Positions 42,041-53,540 are shown, numbered from the stretch's first letter. The stretch: DNA of 64,000 bases from Micropterix aruncella (GCA_944548615.1 OX155960.1:14432883-14496882); one strand, 5' to 3'. Notes: a model not told the origin generated them from the letters alone. Made by a program: numbers and translations.

Positions 42041-43579
42041 ACCAGGGAATGTAATGTGAACCTTGTAATATTTAAAATGATTCCAATTAACGCTGGACGT
42101 TATCGGACTTATTGACTTTAAGATTAAAAGGGTTACTTTTGGCGACAATGGGTGAGCATATGAGATCAGTCAAAGCAATTTTGCTAGTTCACTGGCTTGG
42201 ACACCGTAATTCTAGTAGTGTTTAGGAGTTTCACAAAGAAAGACTTATTCAAAGTGCATATTAGGCATTTCATCCATTTATAAAATAAGCAAAAATATTA
42301 TATGCACGAAATGATATTTTCGGGTTTATTTGGCGGCAATCCTAGCGGAGAACTAAAGGGTATTAATCCCGTGAGTAGACCATTGTTTGCTTGTGAATCG
42401 GACACTTAGACCTGGGACTTAGTCACTTGTGTTGTGTTACATATCAACCGGTAAAATGATCATGCTATTATCAAAATAGCAATGATGGACGTCACTATTC
42501 CGGGATTCTGCCGGTTTTGCAGTCATCGCACCTTTTATCACTCTCATTTTTATCGGCATGCAAATTGGGTATTAAAAAAAACTCTAAATTTATAGCAGTG
42601 TTATCGTGGAAATCCCCCGCAACTTGTATTGTCTGATTACTATTCGCAGAAAACTTCCGTGATATTTAGAGAACGAAATTGGCTGGGGAAGTACCCAATA
42701 TTTTACGCAGGCACACGTCACACCAAATATTTTACTAAGCCATACATGCATGCAGGCACACTTTACGCACGTAATGAATGCGCCAAAAAAATGTTTTTTT
42801 CCTGGACTAAAGGTCGCCATTTTGAAACAAAATGGCGGATCCTTCATCAGATTTGGAGATCTGGGCATTAAAATCACGTATTTTTGTACTTAAATTACTC
42901 CTAATGTGTCGTGTAGTTTCTGAGATACAGTGGATACCTTCTGACACACCGATATTTTCCAGAAGTCACTTTTTTGATTCCCAAAATCTTAAAACCTGGG
43001 AATCCGGTGCAAATACGAATTCTAAATTTCAGTATGATAAATCAGGAGGATTTTACTCTAAATCCAACGATTTCGCGGGATGGGTATGCTTCCCATTTTT
43101 CTGCTAGAGGACCACGTTTACTGTGGGTGCAAATAAGTGACGCACTGAATTCAAGTGTGAAGCAAGTGATGCATCATGCAAGCGAGTATTGGGTAGACAG
43201 GTGGATAGTCCTATGGTAGAATTCATCGCGGTTGACCGAGACTTTTGCAGTGCTGTCAGATGACTGACACATTATCCAGCCCCAATACTCTTAAAACACG
43301 AAAAGTATATACCCGTAACATATAATATCTAACATATTTAATAACCCTTGAGATTTTTCAAATAAAGAAGTCCCTGGGTCCCTTTTGTGTTTTTTTTAAT
43401 GGTAGGTACCTAAAAATCGAGAAAAGGTACTCACACAATGTTTCGGGTACCTTTATAAATGTTTAGCAACACTGCCCATCCGTCAAATTGCTATGTTTTT
43501 TTTTTATTGACATACTAGAATAGACCACGCGACCAGCCTGAGAAATCGATAGAGGAATAAAAATAGAAAGCTCTATATA
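42041..43579. other. Spacer
   Basis: No gene that I can support. A perfect 10-bp-arm hairpin (CGCCATTTTG / CAAAATGGCG) lies at 42815-42837. Confidence 0.35.
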
Positions 43580-43584
43580 CCCCC

Positions 43585-44916
43585 TGTGGTGTCTTTCCAA
43601 GGTGTGGGGGCTTCCAAGATGTGGGGCCTTCCCACGCGTGGCCTACATACAGACTCAACCCTTCAGGTTGTAAGGCTAAAGGTGACGTCGGACGGCGTTG
43701 TCGAAATCCTCGTTTTTAACGTCGCTCGGGTCGTGTTTAATCCGCTGTAGGTAGTATTTCCAGGATATGCACTCGAGGTTTGTATTGTTAATAAAAAAGA
43801 TAATAATAATTTTTACGTTTTAAAAAGCTTCTAAGCCATTAAAGTTTTTATTTCCTATAAAATGTAGTCTATTGCACTATTTACGAATTTACAGTAATTG
43901 CGTTTTTGCTTCAAAGCACGTACTAATAGTTCTACTTTAAATATGATCTCCGATATGATCTCCGACAAAGCACTGTTACATGATCTGCCCGATGGCACTG
44001 TTATTTGATCTGCCCGCAAGGCACTGTTAAATGATCTGCCCGATGGCGCTGTTATTTGATCTGCCCCGATATCGGCGGGTAACCGACCTTATATAGGTAT
44101 GACCGCTGCGGCCGGCCCAGTGGTGGGGCGGGTTGCACCCCGCCTCGCCCGCGGGCGCCGACCGACGCGTTGTTATATGTCGTTTCCGTAAAGCTAATGT
44201 ACTATAATATTGTATACTATTTTACTAAGTTAAGAGTGTACATACGACCTTAAACTCTAACTTATATTAACTTATGATTATTATATACATTTTAATAATC
44301 ATATACTATTGCTATGTCCTATTTTAGGTTGAATTTAAATATTTTCACCATTTATTGGCCGATTTGGCTCGGACTTAGTCTAAAAATTAAATTAAATTAT
44401 TCTAAACATTTAGACATTTTCATAGCAGCAATTTTGTGGATTTCTAGTGATCCAATATTTAAGCTGGCGCTTCCCAAAATATGAGTCATTCTTTGTACCT
44501 ACCTGGCTGGCGGGGTGGGTCGATTTTACAATCGGCGACGGGTTGCTTAATCCTTTTGCCGGCGGTGTGTTTAGGGTGGGTTTTTATTACCCTTTTTAAA
44601 TGCACGTGCTGGGATTTTTCCGACGTTTTCCTTTGTTCGCGAGCGAAGGTTATTTTCGGGTTGACGTGTAATTTCGAAATTTTAGCGTTTGCTTGTAAAT
44701 ATTCCACTTTTAGTTTAACATCCATTAGCTCCCGCTTTTAGTGGAGCTAATCCGGGTATACCTATATTGTGTGCATAGTGCACTTACTGCCATAAATAAT
44801 ATTTTTAGGTTGGGGAATTTGAAAGTGCACGGAATTGTAGGCATGACGACACATTATTTGTTGTGATGTTTATCATCATCATGCCTGCCCGTTATTTTAT
44901 CTTTCTTCCCGCAACA
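43585..44916 (-). repeat. BEL element 2, 3' LTR
   Basis: 1332 bp. Near 43962-44073 it holds four imperfect tandem units of a GATCTGCCCGATGGCACTGTTA type (~28-30 bp each). I noticed one difference from the other LTR (C versus A near 43950). Confidence 0.88.
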
Positions 44917-44930
44917 TGCCCCTCTCCGTG
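44917..44930 (-). other. Polypurine tract, BEL element 2
   Basis: On the minus strand GGAGAGGGGCA lies directly before the TG that opens the 3' LTR. Confidence 0.6.
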
Positions 44931-44946
44931 AGACAAGTGTTTCTCC

Positions 44947-47900
44947 TCACTCCTCTTCTTCGGGAGGTGAAATTGTTGTTCTCACTTCCTCTTGGTGGGG
45001 AGAATAGATAACTGCCACTTTATGTACTGGTCTTTTGTATGATTTTCCGCGACAGCAGATCGATACTGAACGTACTTGCCTGTCGGGAGCGGTATGTACT
45101 TGCTCTATTCGCCCTCGGAGCCAAGTATTTCTGGGTAGGTCCGCGTCCACAAGGATGACTATGTCTCCTATCTGGACGGGTTTTACCGCGTCGTGCCATT
45201 TTGGTCTCTTCGCCAGCGTCGGGAGATATTCGCGTACGAATCTCGACCAAAAATGGTTTGCCATTATTTGGGCTATTTGCCACTGTTTTTTGAGGCAAAG
45301 ATTGTCGCTGTCAATCACGCCTATGTTGAGTCGACCTGATGACGAACCAATCAAGAAGTGATTTGGCGTGAGACTTTCATCGTCTTGGCTGTCGAGTGAA
45401 ACATGGGTTAACGGGCGAGAATTTACCGAATGTTCAGCCTCTGCCATTAATGTTAGTAATGTCTCGTCGCGAGGAGCTTTTTCCTTTAAAGTGATGGAGA
45501 GAGCTTTTTTTACGGATTGAATCAATCTCTCATAAAAACCTCCCATATGGGGGGCTGTCGGAGTGTTGAATCTCCACTCTATTTCCTTCATAGCGCATTG
45601 CGAACTTACGTCATCAAAATTGACATCTTGCAGTGCCCGTTTCAACTCGTTATTGCTCCCGTGAAAACTCGTTCCGTTATCGGAAAATATTACGGACGGT
45701 GTCCCTCTGCGTGCGCATAGTCGTTTTATTGCCATCATTGTGCTGTCCGTAGATAATGAATGGACGATTTCTATGTGGACGGCTCGACTACTCATACAAC
45801 AGAAAAGTATACCGTACCGTTTTTCCCGGTGTCTTCCCACGGTGACTTCTATCGGCCCGAATATATCGGCTCCAATATTGGTAAACGGTCGTATGTGATG
45901 AGCCAATCTGATGTCCGGTAAGATCGCCATTTTGGGTGGAATTGGCTTCGCTCTGTCAATTTGACATTTTCGACAGTCGCGAGTAATTTTTCGGATTGCT
46001 CCCCGGAGTTGCAATATCCAATAACGCTGTCGTAGTTCATTACAAACCCATTCACGTCCTTTGTGACCGGCTTGCTCGTGCTGCCATCTCATTAATAACT
46101 GGGTGTAATGACTACGCGCGTCCAGTATTGCAGGTTGTTTTACCTCGGGGGCGACACCGGCTAAATTCTGTATGCGACCGCCTACTCGCAGGATCCTATT
46201 CGTATCCAGGTACGCATTTAGGTTTCTTATCCTGCTGTATTTTGGCAATTCTTTGTTAATTTCTAATAATGAAATTTCCTCGTTGAAATCTTGTTGCTGC
46301 GAAACCCGAATCAGGTAGAGGTCCGCGCAAGCAAGTTCTTGTGGGGTTAAATGTTTTGTTTTTTCGCCGCTGCGTTTGCAGCGTTGTACGAATCGAAATA
46401 TCCATGCTACTGTACGACGTAACCGTTCTAGGCGTGAGAATCGTTTTGTCTCGATTAGGAAAATATTTTTTGTCGAGGTCATTACATATACCGGTCGACG
46501 TTCTTCGTCCTGACCGTATTCTGACGATGGAGATTCATCGTCCGCGGGCCAGTGGTCGCTATTTTCCAGTAGGAATTCCGGTCCGTTTATCCATTTTTTT
46601 ATTTGGTCTTCACCCATTTTAGTCGCCGTGTCCCGAGTTGCGTTATCCGCGGGATTCAATTTTGTGGGTACCCAACGCCATTGGCATGGTGTGGTAACCT
46701 GGTCAATTTCGCCAAGTCGGTGAGCTACAAACACGTTAAATTCACGTGGGTCACGTCTTATCCACGATAGTACGGTCTTGCTATCTGACCATAACGTTGT
46801 GGAGGAAAATTCCCAGGTGTGCTGCGATTTTATCAGCTCAGCTAATTTGCTGGCCATTGTAGCGGCTTGCAGCTCTAGTCTCGGTAGCGACATGGGTTTC
46901 AGCGGCGCTACTTTGTTTTTGCCGGCTATAAAGGCCGTGCTCGCGGTGCCGTTTTCATTTTCATAACGTAAATACGCTACCGCGGCATATGCTCTTTCGC
47001 TCGCGTCCGCAAAAACATGCAATTGTACGTCACGGGCCAGTTTTCCTGTGTGCTGGTAGCTACGGTTTATAGTTACGAATTTTATTTTTCGCAACTCGGC
47101 CAACCAGACTTGCCACTTTTGACTGGCACCGTCGCTAATAATCTCGTCCCAGTCCGTCTTATCCAACCATATGGTTTGGAGTAAGATTTTCGCCTTTACT
47201 GTTAGTGGGCCCAAAATCCCGAGCGGATCAAAGGTGCTCATTATCACCGATAACGTTTGTCGCTTCGTCGGGGTTTTGCGACCACTCAGTAAGTCGGGAT
47301 TAATTTTCTTGAGGTCAGTGTCGAATGAAAAGGTGTCGCGATGAGGCTCCCATATAAGTCCGAGAATCCTCTCACTCGCCTCGTCGGTACCGGCCAATTT
47401 TATTTTTGTTTGTGAACGTATATTATGTGGTACCTGCTCTAATATTTTTGGATCGTTACTCGTCCAGTTTACGATGTTAAAGCCACCTTCCTGGTGAATT
47501 TTCGTAACGGTCGCGATCATTTTTTGGGCGGTTTCTACAGTATCCGTTGAATCTAGATAATCGTCCATATAGTGTTTGTTCACTATGGCGTCGACCGCTT
47601 CGGGATATTTTTTCCTGAATCTCTCCGCGTTTGTATTTTTTACAAAGAGTGCGGAGCACGGAGATGAGGTAGACCCGAAAAGGACTACATCCATGGAGTA
47701 CTCGGATGGTTCCTCTTCTTGTTTTAGGTCGCGCCATAGGAAACGTTGACTTTGGGTGTCTTTTTCTGATAAATGAATTTGTAAAAACATCTCCTTTATG
47801 TCGCCCGCGAATCCGTAACGTCCTTGTCGGAATTTGAATAGGATTCCAATCAGAGAATTTAATAAATCGGGTCCTGATAATAGTTGGTCGTTTAGGCTTG

Positions 47901-50274
47901 TTCCCCCGGCTTTCGCGGCGCAGTCAAAAACGAGTCGCATTTTTCCTGGTTTATTTGGATTTTCAACCGGGAAGTGTGGGAGATACCAAATACGATTTCC
48001 AGGGGTGCGTAATTCCTCTGGACTTAATTTATGGGCATACCCTTTTTTCAGGAAATCCTTTATTGTGTCGCAATATTGAGTGGCCAACGGCTGATTTTTG
48101 AGTAGTTTGTTTTCTATGGATTTCAACCGTTTTTTAGCCATCTCGTGACTGGCTGGCATCGTCACCTTGTCGCTTTTCCAAAGCAGTCCGGTACTCCAAC
48201 GATTGCCTTCTAGCTTCGTTGTCTCGTGAAGAAGCGTCTCGGCCCGCGCGTTTGTAACGGCCTTATGGGCGCGTATGTGCGTTCCTACTTCCTCTACTTC
48301 GAAATACGACCGGATGATGTCGTCCATCCTTTGGTTTGAGCCCGCATTCCGTAAGTGGTTTACGGCGCGGCTAGTAGCCAAATCACCGCCCCCCCCTCCC
48401 CCTAATGTCCACCCAAGTCGGCAATAGGTCGCTATCGGAGCGTTCGGGGGACCGGCTTTTATCGTTCTGGGAATGATTAAGTCATAATGATCTATTCCTA
48501 TTAGAATTTGCGGTGCTCCTTCAAAGTCGCAAAACGGTATGTCGGCTAAATGAGGCCATTTATTTAGCATAGATTTAGCACAGAATTTTTGTGCTGGTAA
48601 ATCCAGCTGTTTTATGGTCCTGGCGTTACATAAATCATAATATTTTTTACCTTTCAGCGGTCGGATCTTACAGTCTATTCGCTGCGTTGTCGCGTTCGCA
48701 ACTGACATGCCCGAGGCGCCTACTAGATTTAAGGGGCTAATTTCCCCGTGTACTCCTATTTTATCCGTTATGCTCTGATCTATTAATGTGATTGAAGATC
48801 CTTCATCGCATAACGCTAGCGCTTTTATAACGCCTTTCGGCCCCCGTAGTTCCACGGGCGCTACCCTTAGAATCATTTTTTCTGATCCGTCCCACGTATT
48901 AGCTACTGTATTAGGGGTATTTTGGTCGTCGTTTGAGGGCTGATTTTTTATCGCGGCATTATTTTTATGTAATAATTTGTGGTGAGGCCACTTACAACCT
49001 TCTATCCCACACGGCTCTTTTACGCTACATTGCGCTTGGCGGTGGTCTTTTCTAAAACACCGTGTGCATAAGCGTTTTTCCTTAACCCATGTCCAACGTT
49101 GATTTATTGTCATTTTTCCTATTTCGCGGCATTTAGGGGTTAAATGATTGTTTCGCCCGCACTTTAGGCAGGCGTCTGTTGACTCCTGAGTGTCTGTAGC
49201 AAAAACTCTTTTTTTGCTCGGCATCTCGGATCGATTGTTTTTATACTTATTTTTTGAATAATCTTTTACGGGATCTTCTTGAGAGGCGGCGTCTATTATT
49301 GTCTCTAACCAGTTTCCGTAATCTAAAAGAGTAGGATGCGGTCCATGGCCGGCGGAGTACCACTGCAACCGCAAATGTTGTGGCAACTTCATCACTAATT
49401 CCTTTAGCAGCGGTGGATTTGTGAGATACGCAGAATGACCCATATTTTTTAAAGCATGTACGACATTACAAACGGTAGTGCCGTACTCAACCAACTTAAA
49501 TATCGAATCACTCACCAATATTTGCTGCGTACTGCGTGCTTCCTGCATGAGCGCGTCGATGCGAGCGCCAGGTCTGCCAAAACGGCGTTCCAGCGCTCTC
49601 CGGATCTCCGGGACATTGCCGGGATCCAGTAACATCGCGCGTACTGCCTCGCGCGCGGGTCCTCGCAGGCTTTGTTGTAGTCGTAGCAGATTGTCCGCGT
49701 TGGTGAATCCGCACATTGTCGACCCCTGATCGAATAGTGCGGCGTATATTGGCCACTCCTGCATGCTGCCGTCGAACTGGGGAAGGCTGCGTAGCATCTT
49801 CGCTCGGGTCTGCATCATGTAGACGTCGGGCGGGCTGCATTCTTCCTCTTTCTTCATCGTCGGGACGTCGCCGCTCGGTCGGGCGTAATTGCTCGCTCGG
49901 GCGGTGTCACTCGGTCGATTGGCTGTGGCGGCTGCGGCGTTATCGGCGATCGCTTTCGTGACGGCGCTCGCGACGGCTCGTTGTAACGCGGCGTCGCTTG
50001 CCTTTTTGTCCGTGGCGTCGTCGTCTCTTAACTGCCGCTCGTAGGAGGAGGCTCTTGGATGGGAGTTGGCGGCGGCGGCGGCGGCGGCGATCGCTTGCGT
50101 GACGGCGCTCGCGACGGCTCGTTGGAATGCGGCGTCGCTCGCTGTTTTTTCTGCGGCGTCGTCGTCCCTTAATTCCCGCTCGTTCACCCATTCCTCTGTT
50201 CGTCCGGTCGTTAGTCGGCGGCTCTGTCGTTCCGCTCGGCTGTCGGCTCGGCTTATTTGGTCGTCGTCGTCCAT
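44947..50274 (-). CDS. gag-pol: BEL/Pao Gag-Pol polyprotein, main frame (element 2)
   Basis: 1775 codons. Residues ~32-78 and ~79-130 are an internal duplication (ELRDDDAAEK / QLRDDDATDK, each with an Ala-rich end). DUF1759 Gag domain ~150-290. Zinc knuckles CLKCGRNNHLTPKC and CTRCFRKDHRQAQC. Protease with DEGS at ~490. Pao RT with the YMDD box near 901-904. RNase H with FADAS. Integrase HHCC region, then D1470, D1532, E1582, and a DUF5641-like tail (VQIGDIVILVD). No stop inside and all catalytic residues present, so this copy may be coding-competent. The ATG at 50274 is probably not the true start; the Gag N-terminus lies upstream in another frame. Confidence 0.92.
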   Translation of the reverse strand: MDDDDQISRADSRAERQSRRLTTGRTEEWVNERELRDDDAAEKTASDAAFQRAVASAVTQAIAAAAAAANSHPRASSYERQLRDDDATDKKASDAALQRAVASAVTKAIADNAAAATANRPSDTARASNYARPSGDVPTMKKEEECSPPDVYMMQTRAKMLRSLPQFDGSMQEWPIYAALFDQGSTMCGFTNADNLLRLQQSLRGPAREAVRAMLLDPGNVPEIRRALERRFGRPGARIDALMQEARSTQQILVSDSIFKLVEYGTTVCNVVHALKNMGHSAYLTNPPLLKELVMKLPQHLRLQWYSAGHGPHPTLLDYGNWLETIIDAASQEDPVKDYSKNKYKNNRSEMPSKKRVFATDTQESTDACLKCGRNNHLTPKCREIGKMTINQRWTWVKEKRLCTRCFRKDHRQAQCSVKEPCGIEGCKWPHHKLLHKNNAAIKNQPSNDDQNTPNTVANTWDGSEKMILRVAPVELRGPKGVIKALALCDEGSSITLIDQSITDKIGVHGEISPLNLVGASGMSVANATTQRIDCKIRPLKGKKYYDLCNARTIKQLDLPAQKFCAKSMLNKWPHLADIPFCDFEGAPQILIGIDHYDLIIPRTIKAGPPNAPIATYCRLGWTLGGGGGGDLATSRAVNHLRNAGSNQRMDDIIRSYFEVEEVGTHIRAHKAVTNARAETLLHETTKLEGNRWSTGLLWKSDKVTMPASHEMAKKRLKSIENKLLKNQPLATQYCDTIKDFLKKGYAHKLSPEELRTPGNRIWYLPHFPVENPNKPGKMRLVFDCAAKAGGTSLNDQLLSGPDLLNSLIGILFKFRQGRYGFAGDIKEMFLQIHLSEKDTQSQRFLWRDLKQEEEPSEYSMDVVLFGSTSSPCSALFVKNTNAERFRKKYPEAVDAIVNKHYMDDYLDSTDTVETAQKMIATVTKIHQEGGFNIVNWTSNDPKILEQVPHNIRSQTKIKLAGTDEASERILGLIWEPHRDTFSFDTDLKKINPDLLSGRKTPTKRQTLSVIMSTFDPLGILGPLTVKAKILLQTIWLDKTDWDEIISDGASQKWQVWLAELRKIKFVTINRSYQHTGKLARDVQLHVFADASERAYAAVAYLRYENENGTASTAFIAGKNKVAPLKPMSLPRLELQAATMASKLAELIKSQHTWEFSSTTLWSDSKTVLSWIRRDPREFNVFVAHRLGEIDQVTTPCQWRWVPTKLNPADNATRDTATKMGEDQIKKWINGPEFLLENSDHWPADDESPSSEYGQDEERRPVYVMTSTKNIFLIETKRFSRLERLRRTVAWIFRFVQRCKRSGEKTKHLTPQELACADLYLIRVSQQQDFNEEISLLEINKELPKYSRIRNLNAYLDTNRILRVGGRIQNLAGVAPEVKQPAILDARSHYTQLLMRWQHEQAGHKGREWVCNELRQRYWILQLRGAIRKITRDCRKCQIDRAKPIPPKMAILPDIRLAHHIRPFTNIGADIFGPIEVTVGRHREKRYGILFCCMSSRAVHIEIVHSLSTDSTMMAIKRLCARRGTPSVIFSDNGTSFHGSNNELKRALQDVNFDDVSSQCAMKEIEWRFNTPTAPHMGGFYERLIQSVKKALSITLKEKAPRDETLLTLMAEAEHSVNSRPLTHVSLDSQDDESLTPNHFLIGSSSGRLNIGVIDSDNLCLKKQWQIAQIMANHFWSRFVREYLPTLAKRPKWHDAVKPVQIGDIVILVDADLPRNTWLRGRIEQVHTAPDRQVRSVSICCRGKSYKRPVHKVAVIYSPHQEEVRTTISPPEEEE

Positions 50275-50737
50275 ATAACTCTTCCTCGACCTCTGCTTCT
50301 ATCAGGAGTTTCCGCAGTTCGAGTTGTCGGTCGATCCGTTCCGATTCAATTCGGCGGGTCTCGGCTGCGAATTTGGCGGCGGATTCCGCTTGGGCGGCGG
50401 CTGCGGCTGCGGCTGTGGCTGCGGCGTCGGCTGCGGCTTTTTCCTGGGCGGCTTCCATCTCCGCTTCCAATTGTCGCCTCCTGATGGTGGTGGTTGCTGA
50501 TCTGGACGATCGATGACTAGTCATTGACGGCGCCCTGCTGCTGGTAGACTGTGCTCTGCTGGCTGGTCTCTCAGCGGTCGTCGTCTTGATTGCAGATCTT
50601 GCGGCATCTTGTTGATCGGCTTGTAGTTCTTGCCTGTGAGCGTCGATCTGGCTTTTGTCGCGTGTTTTGTCCGCAATCCTTGCGCTTCTTCTAGCGCTCT
50701 CTGTCCGTTCCGCGCTCGTTTGACGCGGCGTCGACAT
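50274..50737 (-). CDS. gag: BEL element 2 Gag N-terminus (+1 frame relative to main frame)
   Basis: From ATG 50737 this encodes ~150 meaningful residues: Ser/Arg-rich start, then a coiled coil with an Ala-rich run (RRRQLEAEMEAAQEKAAAD, then RQLELRKLLIEAEVEEEL). Beyond codon ~155 the same frame turns into an Arg-rich shadow of the main frame, ending at 49940. The switch needs a +1 shift inside 50306-50270, near TTATATGGACGACGAC. BEL elements usually have a single ORF, so a one-base insertion is the simplest explanation; a programmed shift is possible. Confidence 0.7.
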
Positions 50738-50838
50738 CTCGGAGATTTTTCAACTTTTTGTTAAAATTAAAAAAAATATTTTTTATTATTTTTTTACCTC
50801 GATGGACCTGCTTTCTGCTTAAGGTCCTGATTTCCTAT

Positions 50839-50855
50839 CCCGTCTCGAAGGACCA
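50839..50855 (-). other. Primer-binding site, BEL element 2
   Basis: On the minus strand TGGTCCTTCGAGACGGG begins three bases after the 5' LTR. TGGTCCTTCGAG is a familiar start for insect BEL-element primer sites. Confidence 0.7.
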
Positions 50856-50858
50856 AGA

Positions 50859-52190
50859 TGTGGTGTCTTTCCAAGGTGTGGGGGCTTCCAAGATGTGGGG
50901 CCTTCCCACGCGTGGCCTACATACAGACTCAACCCTTCAGGTTGTAAGGCTAAAGGTGACGTCGGACGGCGTTGTCGAAATCCTCGTTTTTAACGTCGCT
51001 CGGGTCGTGTTTAATCCGCTGTAGGTAGTATTTCCAGGATATGCACTCGAGGTTTGTATTGTTAATAAAAAAGATAATAATAATTTTTACGTTTTAAAAA
51101 GCTTCTAAGCCATTAAAGTTTTTATTTCCTATAAAATGTAGTCTATTGCACTATTTACGAATTTACAGTAATTGCGTTTTTGCTTCAAAGCACGTACTAA
51201 TAGTTCTACTTTAAATATGATCTACGATATGATCTCCGACAAAGCACTGTTACATGATCTGCCCGATGGCACTGTTATTTGATCTGCCCGCAAGGCACTG
51301 TTAAATGATCTGCCCGATGGCGCTGTTATTTGATCTGCCCCGATATCGGCGGGTAACCGACCTTATATAGGTATGACCGCTGCGGCCGGCCCAGTGGTGG
51401 GGCGGGTTGCACCCCGCCTCGCCCGCGGGCGCCGACCGACGCGTTGTTATATGTCGTTTCCGTAAAGCTAATGTACTATAATATTGTATACTATTTTACT
51501 AAGTTAAGAGTGTACATACGACCTTAAACTCTAACTTATATTAACTTATGATTATTATATACATTTTAATAATCATATACTATTGCTATGTCCTATTTTA
51601 GGTTGAATTTAAATATTTTCACCATTTATTGGCCGATTTGGCTCGGACTTAGTCTAAAAATTAAATTAAATTATTCTAAACATTTAGACATTTTCATAGC
51701 AGCAATTTTGTGGATTTCTAGTGATCCAATATTTAAGCTGGCGCTTCCCAAAATATGAGTCATTCTTTGTACCTACCTGGCTGGCGGGGTGGGTCGATTT
51801 TACAATCGGCGACGGGTTGCTTAATCCTTTTGCCGGCGGTGTGTTTAGGGTGGGTTTTTATTACCCTTTTTAAATGCACGTGCTGGGATTTTTCCGACGT
51901 TTTCCTTTGTTCGCGAGCGAAGGTTATTTTCGGGTTGACGTGTAATTTCGAAATTTTAGCGTTTGCTTGTAAATATTCCACTTTTAGTTTAACATCCATT
52001 AGCTCCCGCTTTTAGTGGAGCTAATCCGGGTATACCTATATTGTGTGCATAGTGCACTTACTGCCATAAATAATATTTTTAGGTTGGGGAATTTGAAAGT
52101 GCACGGAATTGTAGGCATGACGACACATTATTTGTTGTGATGTTTATCATCATCATGCCTGCCCGTTATTTTATCTTTCTTCCCGCAACA
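50859..52190 (-). repeat. BEL element 2, 5' LTR
   Basis: 1332 bp. Its last 269 bp in plus reading (51922-52190) are also the start of the ~3-kb tandem duplication, so a loose LTR fragment recurs at 54964-55232. Confidence 0.88.
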
Positions 52191-52416
52191 CCCCCACTCT
52201 ATCCTTGTTTAGTCGCGCATGCGCGGGACACACGTAAATATATCAATATGGAAACGCTTATATATCAATATGGCAACGCTTCGACGCCATAATATGTGTG
52301 ATATGTGGTGATAAACGCGCATGCGTGACCAGAAAAGGATAGAGGAGGGAGGCATATGCAGCTATCTCTTTCTATTCCGATATCGCATTCACTCACAGTC
52401 CACCTTCGTACTGTCG

Positions 52417-53084
52417 CGGGAGTTAAGAGGCCCTGCTGAGTTGGCCATGAAGACCCATTCTGTTAAGGGTTGGTCACACTCACTGGTCAACACCCATACG
52501 ACGGCCTCCACGCATGAAGTGTGAGCCTGGGTAGGACTCTGGCCGTAGAGTTAGTTTCCCCTAGGAATCAACCTTCTGGCACTCCTGGACGGTCTGCGCA
52601 CCGTGCGGCATAAGCCAATCGATTGCGCACTCTGACTAACAGTCGGGGGAGTCTAGAAGCAGTACCGTTTCCTATAGAGCGGGGGTGGTTGCGGACCTTA
52701 CGGCGACTGCTCTTGAAACGACCATCGGCTACCCGATGCTGGGTGAACAGCCGGGCAAAGGATGCCATGGTCCGCGATAGATTCGGTTTACACCGTTTCA
52801 TCGCTTCATAAGGGAGATGACCGCGCAAGCGACCTCGAACTCGTAAGCAATCGAGAGACTGAAGTAATCTGGTCGCAATTGGAAGTAAGGGCGTGAGTGT
52901 AAGCCCGCTGGGTAACACTCCTAGCTATCTCGCGGTTAAGGCGTTGGCCTCTTACGGGTCTGTGGCGGAGCTTGACGGTGGACTGTTTTGTCCAAGTCTT
53001 CTGCGCTCACTCCAGGGAGATAGAACGATTAATCGTTAAAACTTCCTGTGGTGACGGGTTCGCCCGTTGTAGTTGACAACTCTA
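52417..53084 (+). repeat. RepA copy (duplication unit 1)
   Basis: Nearly full length: starts GGGAGTTAAGAGGCCC and ends GGGTTCGCCCGTTGTAG, GTTGACAACTCTAG. No target duplication recognised. Confidence 0.75.
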
Positions 53085-53342
53085 GTTAGTTGCCGCGGTC
53101 TATTCTAGTGTGCAATGGTTTTTTTGCTTCTCCCTCAGATATTAAAGAATTTTGTATGCTCCCATATATCGACTTATTATCGACTTCGTACGTATGCACG
53201 CTCATTCGGGAACTTCCTCATTAAAACAAAGAAATATCGAAATAATTATTTATTTTCATGTGTAATTCATGTAATTAAGTCATTATATAAAAAAATAATT
53301 CGATGTCATCACTCATTATTTGCTCGATTTTATTGATTTATT

Positions 53343-53540
53343 TTACAGTGCATATACTCTGACATAGTCGACCTTAAGATTAATGGCATCTTCGTTCCAG
53401 GTTGGGTACCAGGAGTCGCGCGCCTTCCAGAAATCTACCAGGGCCTTGCTGCCCTTGTTCTTCCAGGGTTTCACCTTGGTGGTCAGCGTATCGGGGAAGT
53501 CGTGAATGCCGCCTACACCCATTCCAATCGACACGTAAAA
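53343..53540 (-). CDS. betaGRP: Duplicate of GRP-B terminal exon
   Basis: Identical to 56385-56582: acceptor [37 protein letters not shown], then the VRVYAL end and TAA. It lies downstream of the proximal copy and its polyadenylation signals, so it would be used only if transcription continues past them. It could be an alternative last exon or simply a by-product of the duplication. Confidence 0.85.
   Translation of the reverse strand, partial: FYVSIGMGVGGIHDFPDTLTTKVKPWKNKGSKALVDFWKARDSWYPTWNEDAINLKVDYVRVYAL

Larger units (their letters stand above)
43580..52195 (-). mobile_element. Second BEL/Pao LTR retrotransposon (complete, minus strand)
   Basis: LTRs at 43585-44916 (3') and 50859-52190 (5'), both 1332 bp and almost identical, begin TG and end CA in plus-strand reading. 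The 5-bp duplication CCCCC lies at 43580-43584 and 52191-52195. Primer-binding site at 50839-50855, Gag-Pol at 50737-44947 with one frame change, and a purine-rich tract next to the 3' LTR at 44917-44930. It is a different family from the 1.3-18.3 kb array: LTRs and proteins are clearly diverged. The near-identity of the LTRs implies a young insertion. Confidence 0.93.

Noticed and set aside
42629..43219. Several 80-95 codon ORFs in the spacer before BEL element 2
   Set aside because: They overlap on both strands, lack motifs and fit chance.
44481..44741. 86-codon ORF in the BEL element 2 LTR (repeated at 51755)
   Set aside because: Identical only because the LTRs are identical; no domain, and an overlapping antisense ORF of similar size.
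49508..49961. Arg/Ser-rich ORFs opposite BEL Gag
   Set aside because: Shadow frames of the GC-rich Gag coding sequence.
52568..52918. 116-codon minus-strand ORF in RepA as a gene
   Set aside because: It recurs only as part of RepA, is broken in other copies and shows no recognisable domain.
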